64,000 nucleotides of DNA from contig JACEFZ010028296.1 of NCBI GenBank assembly GCA_014155875.1, positions 62,001 through 126,000 on the forward strand, read 5' to 3'. The translations under genes were made by a program, and so were the position numbers. The notes beneath the pieces are model-generated. The model saw only the letters and a program-made list of their open reading frames with translations. It did no database searches and was not told where the DNA came from. The DNA comes from Cepaea nemoralis (lineage: Eukaryota; Mollusca; Gastropoda; Stylommatophora; Helicidae). This document shows, piece by piece, positions 54,900 to 64,000 of this stretch (positions are counted from its first letter, which is position 1; every line of letters begins with the position of its first letter).

Positions 54900-56040
54900 T
54901 TTGGGGGGCTTACCCCATCCCTGCGCCCCCGGCTACATAACAGCAACATTTCTGATACCGATGTTCCTTCATGACATATACCATGATGTCAAACTGTCCA
55001 ACACCTTCTCTCTTAGTCTATCTTTCTCTCCTGTCCAGATTTCTCGTTGTCGTGCTTTTCAATTCTTGCCAAAATGAGCTAATATTTAGAAAGCGGCTAA
55101 GACATGAGGCAAAACTTATCAGAAAGCGACAGTCATAAGTTTAGACCACATTTTGAGAAGAAGTACTAGGGAAAAACACACACATTAGCATATTGTAGCA
55201 ACTGGAAATATTTATGAGAAAAGAGTTAGAGGTAGACGACGAAATAATATTCTTAACAGTTTTTCATACTGGCATGGACAAATGTAATTATGTTGAGGGT
55301 CGAGATTACTGAGAAGCACCATCACCTATTAAGTGAGGAAGGATGTGCCGACTATCCCTCGTGCATTCAGGCTTACAAAATGTCGCTTCCACATCCCCGA
55401 ATCATAGCAATTTACCAAAAAATGGTTAAACTCGTCCATGTCAGTTGGCAAAGCACATGATGGTGGCGATGATGATAAAATTAAAGCAAAAAAAAAAAAA
55501 AAAAGCACCTTTTCAAAGTGAGCAGAAGCAATATTCAAAGCAATATTAAGCGCTTATTCCTTCTCAAACAAGAGCTTTCATCCCCACCGTTCTTCTGTTC
55601 CCCGCTTCCTTCTCCTCTATCTGCTTCCCAGAGCTGCGTGAAATAAACAAGGTATGCAACATTTGCTACTTAAAAAACAAAAACGAACAAACATTTTAAA
55701 AAAAAACCAACTTAATAGTAAATAAAAGTATAGAACATGCTCTGCGACATTGAAAACTCGAGTAAGAATATCATGCCATCAGCAAGATTTATCTGTTGCC
55801 ATTTCGGCTTTCGAACATGGTAAACGCGAAATGCATTCTGTAACTGTTGCATTGCAACATTTTGCACAAACACCAGGTAAGGTCAAATCAAACGACTTTG
55901 ACAGCGCTCTCTTAAGTGTTTTTACTTATTTAAAACTCTTCTTTCTGCTCTACTTTCTGACAGAGGAACATCTGTGCAGGCGTTCAACTTGGCCTGTTCG
56001 GTGATAAATATGTCTTTTAAAATATTGCTTTGCACGTTGG
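54900..56040. other. Unassigned sequence
   Basis: No convincing gene. A frame at 55,750-56,004 has no recognised domain. A-rich runs lie at 55,486-55,505 and 55,692-55,708. Confidence 0.3.
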
Positions 56041-56059
56041 ATACCTCAACGACCTCTCA

Positions 56060-56775
<716 letters not shown>

Positions 56776-56952
56776 ACTAAACAAAGAAAATAATATTTAG
56801 CTGCAAACTTCAAGCATTTCATGTTATGTTTTACCTGAAACATTTCACTCCTCCCCCAGACTACCCCACGTAGGTAGCATCTGGAAGATAGTCACGTGTG
56901 ACTAAACATGAGAGAAAACACGTTTTAACAGGCTAGATCCAATCATCTAGAA

Positions 56953-57354
56953 CAGTGGTTCTCAACATTATTGGCCCATGCACCCCTTCACCATATGTTC
57001 AGAATGTCATCACCCCCCCCCCCCCCTTTTTTCGTATTTCCTCCCTATAAATTCCCCTGCCCCTACACAGTATATGTAAAAATGGAAGCTAAATTTAATA
57101 ACACATACTAGAACAAGTCTAGACGTATACATAAAACACGATATGTGGGTCTACTTATGTTATAAAATGAATTTCAGAAGGGCGAGAAGTACAGAACCGT
57201 AAAGTATGGAGGGAAAAACAATATCAAGTAATCGTTTCTTGTATTAATGCGATCTTGAAATAATCTTAATTCCCACCTCCCCCTCCCCTGGAAACCCTAA
57301 ACCCCACCCCTCCCTGGGGGAGGGGGAGAATTCCCCACCGTTTGAGAACCACTG
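56953..57354. mobile_element. hAT-type MITE (402 bp)
   Basis: Terminal inverted repeats CAGTGGTTCTCAAC and GTTTGAGAACCACTG. The flanking 8-mers ATCTAGAA (56,945-56,952) and ACGTAGAA (57,355-57,362) match at six of eight positions. Non-coding, with a C run at about 57,011-57,026. Confidence 0.75.
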
Positions 57355-57589
57355 ACGTAGAAGCTGAACGTTGGTCTAGTCCAGAGGTTCCCAAACCAGC
57401 TGTCAGAAAGTGGCACGCGAGGCCTCGTTATTTAATATAATATATTTTATTAATTTCAAAAATGCATTCGGAGCGCTCCGTCAGCGTACGATAATTTACT
57501 CTGCTCGTGGTTGTTATGCTAAGATATTATTGAATGCGCCTGTTTAGTTCGCAACGAAACGTTATGAAGTTCCCATATGCCTACTAGTT

Positions 57590-58900
57590 AGTTAGTTAGT
57601 CGACAGATCATCCTCACTGCACATCGAACCATTCAGTCCATAAGTGCTCGGATCCCCTGCTCAGCAAATCCCGCAGCATGTAGCGGCTCACGACACCAGT
57701 TCTGTGTTGGTTTATTACTCTTCTTTGGCTTCCTGCGTAGTGTTCTTGTTTGGCCACACCTCTTTCAACTTGCTGTTCTCGCAACCTGACCTGACTCCTC
57801 CTTAATGCTAGCGCTCCCTATACTGTTGTTGTACATGTCTGCTAGTTTCTCTAGCTCGTTGTCGGTACACATAATGCTGTCGTCATAACTTATGCCATCT
57901 GGCCCTGGGGCGCTGTTTTTTTTTTTTTTAAATTTATTGTCGAAGCACCGCCTTGATGTCTTTCACTGTCACTGCTCGGGCCGGAGGGAGAATTGTGAAG
58001 GAGGACTCTGGTGCTTTAACTGAAACCACAAGTAGCCTGACCATGGAAGTCATGGCAGTAAGTAAAGCAATAACATGGCTCGAGACACAGACATTCACTA
58101 GGGCTTGTTTCCTTAGCGACTCAATGAACATGATCAAGAGGATAGAGGAGGGGTCGATTCGAAGAGAATGGTTGCTGCCTCTGAAGCGGTCTCGGCTGGC
58201 AAAGATTAGTTTCATCTTCGTGCCAGGTCATGCGGGAGTACAAGGAAATGAGCGGGCTGACAAGCTCGCAGGTGAGGCTACTGTGGAGGGCGGACGCGCC
58301 ATGGACCAGGCTGACATTCTGAATGCTCTACGAGAAGTGAGACTTTTGCGAGAACCAAGTGATGACTGTGAATCTACAACAATGGCCAGACTGCGAGAGC
58401 AGCAAATTAAAAGAGGGGTGGCCAAACAAGAACACTACTCAGGAAGCCAAAGAAGATTGATAAACCAACACAGAACTGGCGTCGTTAGCCGCTACACGCT
58501 GCGGGATTTGCTGAGGAGGGGATCCGAGCACTTATGGACTGAATGGTTCGATGTGCAACGAGGATGATCTGTCGACTAACTAACTAACTAACTAACTGTT
58601 ACTGTGTCTTCTTCCGAACTGTTCTGGGCCTTGCACCTATCTGAGGTAACATAACTGGCAAGATTTCGGCCTCTCATGTCTGTCTGGTTGCTCTGCTCTT
58701 CTAGATAGCGTTCGATGAGGGCTAGTTCTCGTCAGTCCTCTGCCAGGTAAGGTCAGCATCTTGGAAGACAGGAATACTCTTATTCTTGACTACCCTTCTC
58801 ATGCTTTTATGTAGTCGCCAGAACAGTTTCAATGACTTGTCTGTGCTTTCTCTTTGACATACTTCTGCCCATTTTTCACTTTTAACCACCGTAACTATTT
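57590..58900 (-). pseudogene. Internally deleted TAAC-tailed LINE in the hAT element
   Basis: The minus strand carries KSEKWAEVCQRESTDKSLKL (58,890-58,830, pre-RT). After a nested insert come VTVKDIKAVLRQ and APGPDGISYDDSI (RT start, about 57,980-57,870). A jump follows directly to the family C-terminus and CTGTCGAC(TAAC)n end at 57,785-57,590. Most of the RT and RNase H is deleted. Confidence 0.75.
57953..58588 (+). pseudogene. Nested copy of the same LINE: RNase H and tail
   Basis: A 5'-truncated + strand copy, one uninterrupted frame: TMEVMAVSKAITWLETQ, FLSDSMNMIKRIEEG, FVPGHAGVQGNERADKLAGE (RNase H Glu, Asp, His and Asp positions present), and then the tail RYTLRDLLRRGSEHLWTEWF. It ends GAGGATGATCTGTCGAC(TAAC)n. 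An imperfect TSD (CACTGTCACTGC / AACTGTTACTGT) sits at both borders. Its first Asp (DGS) is cut off by truncation. Confidence 0.8.
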
Positions 58901-59156
58901 TTTTTTTAAAAATAGATTACTTTTGTGTGCATCTCTCTTTCTAAGTGCATGCAGGGACTAGGATGGGCAACTCTGTTCTTCTTGGCGTTTTGCCATATCC
59001 TTACAGCACTACGCTTAGCATATCCCAGCCTTGTCGACCAATCAGAGTGCACAAGGCGCCATGTTGTTATCTATTACAACTGTTTAGCAGAGTCGGTAGT
59101 ATTGTGTTGAAATTAAATTCTTGTCAAATAAAAATTTACCGTTAAAGCCTATAAAC

Positions 59157-61054
59157 ATGAGTGTGGAAAATCTAAAATCAAGCAATGGTAAAAAGCGAAA
59201 ATGTGAAGACGTTGCTTGTTGTGAATTCAACGAAGATTAGAAGGAGAAATTTATGTTTATGCCTAGCCGTAGTGGTAAGCCAGTTTGCTTAATCTGCGAA
59301 TTTTGTGTTTCTGTTACCCCCCAAAAAAATTTAATCTGGAACGACACTTCACGACCACACATTCAGACATAAATGCTCAATATCCGATCAATTCGGAGTT
59401 AAGGAAAGATGTCATAGCTAAAAAAGAAAGTTCTCTGACCAGGCAGCAGTCATTTTTCACCAAAGATAACGAACAGAACAAGAGTGCTGTTGTTGCGTCG
59501 AACGAAGTCGCTCTTCTGTAGGCTCGCAAAAAGAAACCGTTCACCGATGCAGAAGAAATAATCAAGCCTTCCCTTAAAATTTGATCAGATTCCTTTGTCT
59601 AATAATACTATGGCCAGGCGAGTTGAAGAATTGGCCAACAATGTTCATCGTCAAGCAGCAGCACATACCAAATATTGTAAATGTTTTTCATTGGCAATAG
59701 ATGAATCCACTGACATTTCTGACACAGCTTAGGGCGCAGTTTTTGTTCAAGCAATAAACGATAATTTTAAAGTCATTGAAGAACTTCTAGGACTTGAATC
59801 GATGCATGCTGCTACCAAAGGGACTGATCTGTTTGAAACTCTGAAGTTGTGTGTAGGGAAAAACAACATAGAATGGGCCAAATTGGACAGTGTATGCACC
59901 GACGGTGCTCCGGCTTTGACAGGTAAAAAGTCTGGATGTCTAGCATTATTGGAACAGTTTCTTGGCCGCACTATATTAAAATATCATTGTATCATTCGCT
60001 AAGAAGCTCTGTGTGGAAAGACATTAAATCTGAAACATGTCATGGATGTTGTTCTGAGATGAGTGAACAAAATTCGAAGTAAGGCGCTCAACAGACATGA
60101 GTTCAGACAGTTTCTATCAGACCTTAACGAGGAATACGGTGAGCTATTGTTACACTGTGATGTCAAATGGCTATCTAAAGGGAAAGTTCTGTCACGTTTC
60201 TGGGCACTGAAAAATAGTGTCTATCTGTTTCTGTCTGAAATAAATGAATTGCCTACAGAACGGGAATGTCTATGAACGATGACTGGCTTAATGATCTGGC
60301 ATTTTTGGTGGACATCACGTCTCATTTAAACTCTTTAAATGCGAGGATCCAGGGAAAAAACGAACTATTCACAAATTTGTGCGATGACATTTCTTCATTT
60401 AAAATGAGACTACAACTGTTTATCGGATAGCTGACTGAAGGGAATTTAGAGGCGTTTCCAACCCTGAAGACTGTTGTGGTGGAAAATAAATGTGACTTGT
60501 TACAGTACAAAGTAAAATTTGAAAGTCTTCTCGGTATCTTTCAGTCGCAATTTCAAGACTTCAAACTAGAGGAGGATAATGTTGCACTCTTCATAAATCC
60601 GTTCGTATTTCCCGATGCCAAGCTCTGTCAATTACAGCAAAACCTTCAGCACGAAGTAATTGATTTGAAATGCAATTATGCACTGAGATGTAAATTTCTG
60701 GAGCTGCCTGCCTTACCTTCGGCTGATCATATGATTTCATTCTGGCGACTATTGCCTGTCGAACAATTTGAACACTTACGTTCATTCGCCCAGAGATATA
60801 TTTGTCGTTTTGGTTCGACTTATACATGCGAGCAGTCATTTTCCGTAATGACCGGTATAAAAAACAAGCAACGTTCCAGACTCACCGACAGTAATCTAGC
60901 TGCGGTTATGACTTTGTGCACGACAGATTTGTGCCCAAACATTGATAAACTGGCATCTGAACTTAGGAAACTGGTTATGAAGAACATTTACAATTGTAAA
61001 TTAATTACATTAATAGCGATTTTCGAAACTGATTTAAAATTTATTGTTAAATGA
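59157..61054 (+). pseudogene. hAT transposase (ZBED5/GTF2IRD2-like), broken
   Basis: A DNA transposase that would excise and reinsert the hAT element. From the start: CEDVACCEFNED then a stop; a BED finger (CLIC...HFTTTH, 59,290-59,360, frame-shifted); YPINSELRKDVIAKKES; the catalytic region FSLAIDESTDISD (about 59,690) and VCTDGAPALTGKKSGC (about 59,895); LHCDVKWLSKGKVLSRFW (about 60,155); and the C-terminal dimerisation part with STYTCEQSFSVM (about 60,815). Several stops and frameshifts (about 59,239, 59,320, 59,519, 59,730, 60,001, 60,275, 60,428) make it inactive. Confidence 0.85.
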
Positions 61055-61499
61055 ACTTTTGATCTTAAACCAAAAAATAACCGCAGTAGTAGTAATGACA
61101 CTGATTGCCTTTAAAGTTATAGAATTTTGCTGACGAAAGTTAAGAAAGGTCAGAATGACTACTGCACGACTTTTATAATTATATAACGTTGTGGCCCGCG
61201 TAACTACCGAAAATAGTATATATGGCCCTCTGCTTGAAAAGCTTGGGAAACCACTGGTCTAGTCCAACTATCTTCTCACTTACACGGTCAGGGCATTCTA
61301 GACAAGAATATGTAAAAGTTAATAGTAGAGTCCCTTTACATATCTGAGGTGCAATCGACATAAGGTGCTAACTCTAACTCACTCTCTCGACCATCACTCT
61401 CTCTTCCTCTCACACCCCCCTCGAAGGCTTTCACAGTTTCTTACTTTCACTCTTTATTTCACTCTCATTTCTTCGCACTCTCTCTTTCGCTCTCAGTCT

Positions 61500-61507
61500 C
61501 TCTCTCT

Positions 61508-61595
<88 letters not shown>
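61500..61595 (+). repeat. (CT)n microsatellite
   Basis: Nearly pure CT repeats in CT-rich surroundings (61,365-61,720). Confidence 0.95.
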
Positions 61596-61597
<2 letters not shown>

Positions 61598-61724
61598 ATT
61601 AACCTCAAACAGTCTCGCACTTTCTCTAACTCTCACAGACTCTTACACTCACTCACTCTCTTTCACAATCTTTCACGCCCACACTTTTTTTTCACTGACA
61701 CTCTCTCAAACTTTTTCTCGCTTA

Positions 61725-61995
61725 ACAAAAGTCGATAGGGTCGACTTCGTGGCACCGGGTTTTTATCCCATATGCCTCGGTCTCTTTCCGCAGCCCGGAA
61801 AGTGTTGCACATAGCTCGAACTCCGTAGCTCCAGCGACGACCCATAGAGGTATAGGAGTCTCAGAGAAAATTCACCCGTGAACCGAAGGACGCTGCCCGG
61901 GGCAGTTATAAGCGTCCGCTCCCATGGGTATTAGATCTCGCAACCAGCGCGCGGACAGACGAGCCGAACGTTCAACCACTATACTACTGCAGGGC
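61725..61995 (-). repeat. tRNA-derived SINE (SINE-C type)
   Basis: The minus-strand head AGTATAGTGGTTGAACGTTC (A box) and GCGCTGGTTGCGAGATC (B box) precedes a GC-rich body to GTCGACCCTATCGAC at 61,730. Body similarity to 49,860-49,930 (GAACTCCGTAGC) links the two. Confidence 0.6.
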
Positions 61996-61999
61996 ATTA

Positions 62000-62160
62000 G
62001 AATATACTCGTCTAATCTCTTCTTATCTCTCTCATCTCGTCTCATCTCACCTCATCTGTCTCAACTCATCTCATCTCTCTCATCTCGTCTCTCTCTTGTA
62101 ATCTCATCTCATCTCATCTCATCTCATCTCTCTCATCTCATCTCATCTCATCTCGTCTTT
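62000..62160 (+). repeat. (ATCTC)n pentanucleotide array
   Basis: Repeats of ATCTC/TCATC, partly imperfect. Confidence 0.95.
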
Positions 62161-62169
62161 TTATTATGT

Positions 62170-62700
62170 ACCTTGCAATGTCGAGAATAAGCATAAACAG
62201 CGGAAGCGTGTCCTTTTATGGATTTCATATATCGAGATTCCCATGAACTCTGTTATTCCCTCTGCCCATCGTTTACATGGTTGGCCTCTTCTTCTGGTTC
62301 CATTTGGCCGGTACATAATTGCCCTTTGTGGTGTACTGTCAGTTGGTAGTCTAGTTATGTTGGCCGAACCATTTCACTTGCTGTTATATAATGAAATCTA
62401 GCGCAGCTATTATCCTAAATTTAGTCATGATTTCATCATTTCTGATTCTCACTCTTCTTTAGTGTTTACGATGGTCTGGGATAGAAAGCGGCGAAGTATA
62501 ACAATTGTCTGGGATGGTCGGTTGGCTAGTTAGTTAGTTGGTTTTGTGAATCTAATGAAAGATTGCTGGATTTCAACTCTGAAGTCTGTCGCATTCAGAA
62601 CGTCTAGTTTTGCATCTTTAGGAGTGCGATGTGTCTGGAGACTTTTCTCTCGACCCGGTAACAAAGCACTATTTCGTCGGAGAGAGCTGTTGCAGAGCTC
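62170..62700. other. Unassigned sequence
   Basis: No gene. The stretch 62,230-62,470 may be a diverged LINE tail (minus strand), not resolved. Confidence 0.3.
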
Positions 62701-62729
62701 TACTCGCCCTCTCCAACCCGGAGAACTAG

Positions 62730-63865
62730 CTGGTTGTCAAAGGCCCAGAAACCAACGAGGTGTCAAAGACCCAGAAACTAGCGGGTTGTCAAAGACCCAG
62801 AAACTAGCGGGTTGTCAAAGACCCAGAAACCAGCGGGTTGTCAAAGACCCAGAAACCAGCGGGTTGTCAAAGACCCAGAAACCAGCGGGTTGTCAAAGAC
62901 CCAGAAACCAGCGGGTTGCCAAAGACCCAGAAACTAGCGGGTTGTCAAAGACCCAGAAACCAGCGGGTTGTCAAAGACCCAGAAGCCAGCGGATTGCCAA
63001 AGACCCAGAAACTAGCGGGTTGTCAAAGACCCAGAAACTAGCGGGTTGTCAAAGACCCAGAAACCAACGAGGTGTCAAAGACCCAGAAACCAACGAGGTG
63101 TCAAAGACCCAGAAACCAGCGGGTTGTCAAAGACCCAGAAACTAGCGGGTTGTCAAAGGCCCAGAAACCAGCGTTTTGTCAAAAGACCCAGAAACCAGCG
63201 GGTTGTCAAAGACCCAGAAACCAGCGGGTTGCCAAAGACCCAGAAACTAGCTGGTTGTCAAAGACCCAGAAACTAGCGGGTTGTCAAAGACCCAGAAACC
63301 AACGAGGTGTCAAAGACCCAGAAACCAGTGGGTTGCCAAAGACCCAGAAACTAGCGGGTTGTCAAAGACCCAGAAACCAACGAGGTGTCAAGGCCCAGAA
63401 ACCAACGGGTTGCCAAAGACCCAGAAACTAGCGGGTTGTCAAAGACCCAGAAACTAGCGGGTTGTCAAAGACCCAGAAACCAACGAGGTGTCAAAGACCC
63501 AGAAACCAACGAGGTGTCAAATACCCAGAAACTAGCGGGTTGTCAAAGGCCCAGAAACCAACGAGGTGTCAAAGACCCAGAAACCAACGAGGTGTCAAAG
63601 ACCCAGAATCTAGCGTTTTGTCAAAGACCCAGAAACTAGCGGGTTGCCAAAGACCCAGAAACCAACGAGGTGTCAAAGACCCAAAAACCAATGAGATGTC
63701 AAAGACCCAGAAACCAACGAGGTGTCAAAGACCCAGAAACCACAGTGGCGTCGAAGAAGCAGAAACCATCCTTGTTTCAAATATGTAGAAAGTAAAGGGT
63801 TGTCAAAGATCTAAAAACCACCGGGGTGTCAAAGACCCAGAAATCAACGGAGTGTCGAAGACCTT
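62730..63865 (+). repeat. 26-bp minisatellite, about 43 units
   Basis: Tandem TGTCAAAGACCCAGAAAC plus CAGCGGGT, with variant forms CTAGCGGGT and CAACGAGG. The period is not a multiple of three and there is no stop in any + frame of the main variants. Overlapping open frames therefore encode a 26-residue repeat (SKTQKPAGCQRPRNQR...). Non-coding is the simplest reading. Confidence 0.95.
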
Positions 63866-64000
63866 TACAGGAACTTCACATGTGCGGGGAGGTGTACTAG
63901 GTTGTAACCCGGTCACAATTAAGCACAGCACCTACAGGCTGAGATTAGACCTAGGTTGCTAATGTATGGTGGTCTTGGGTTCAATCCGCACCGGAGCAAT

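Larger units (their letters stand above)
57382..61256 (+). mobile_element. hAT transposon (3,875 bp) with nested LINE pieces
   Basis: Left end CAGAGGTTCCCAAACC and right end GCTTGGGAAACCACTG are inverted repeats. The exact 8-bp TSD GTCTAGTC lies at 57,374-57,381 and 61,257-61,264, the hallmark of hAT elements. It contains a transposase pseudogene (59,157-61,054) and LINE insertions (about 57,590-58,900). It lies 27 bp from the MITE. Confidence 0.9.

Noticed and set aside
62546..63788. Overlapping long open frames as genes for a repeat protein
   Set aside because: They follow from a stop-free 26-bp repeat; the frames overlap each other, with no start context or domain.

Overview
The window is nuclear DNA of an animal, most likely an invertebrate and perhaps a mollusc. 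The evidence is spliced coding exons with GT/AG junctions, AT-rich introns, and dense tRNA-derived SINEs, non-LTR retrotransposons and satellites. There are no bacterial-type operons. The taxon is inferred from repeat style and is not proven.

Two host genes are supported. (1) On the + strand, an exon from 11,537 carries an open frame from 11,683. It encodes about 571 residues with three winged-helix-like repeats (Egalitarian-type) and an OB/cold-shock-like domain. One base appears to be missing from a G6 run at 13,050-13,055, where the frame changes. (2) On the minus strand, five exons from 47,426 down to 34,683 encode a secreted or membrane-anchored protein with a signal peptide, an endonuclease/exonuclease/phosphatase (EEP) fold, a Cys-rich EGF-like stretch and two membrane segments. 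Splice phases agree at all four junctions, but one exon may be missing between exons 2 and 3. The introns of this gene hold a 1.4 kb satellite, a solo LTR and nested LINE insertions.

The rest is mostly mobile DNA, much of it datable by nesting. At 2.6-9.3 kb lies a LINE (endonuclease, RT, RNase H) interrupted by a 1,669-bp non-autonomous relative that shares its 5' and 3' ends. At 9.8-11.4 kb is a repeat with CTGT arrays and a 580-bp polypurine tract. At 13.4-34 kb there is mainly non-coding sequence with SINE copies, minisatellites and a mariner-type relic. At 36.6-39.7 kb is a minus-strand LINE broken by three later insertions and a tRNA-like SINE. At 41.7-46.2 and 48-54.9 kb are more LINE fragments, several with exact target-site duplications (TSDs). 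At 56.9-61.3 kb are a hAT MITE and a 3.9-kb hAT transposon (TSD GTCTAGTC), the latter carrying nested LINE pieces. At 62.7-63.9 kb is a 26-bp minisatellite.

The best candidate for something undescribed is a short retroelement of about 150 bp ending in (GAA)n. Five copies begin at the same CCCGGGAAGG-type 5' end, all have 10-12 bp TSDs, and all match the extreme 3' end of the larger LINE. This is not expected from random 5' truncation and suggests a defined SINE-like unit derived from a LINE tail.
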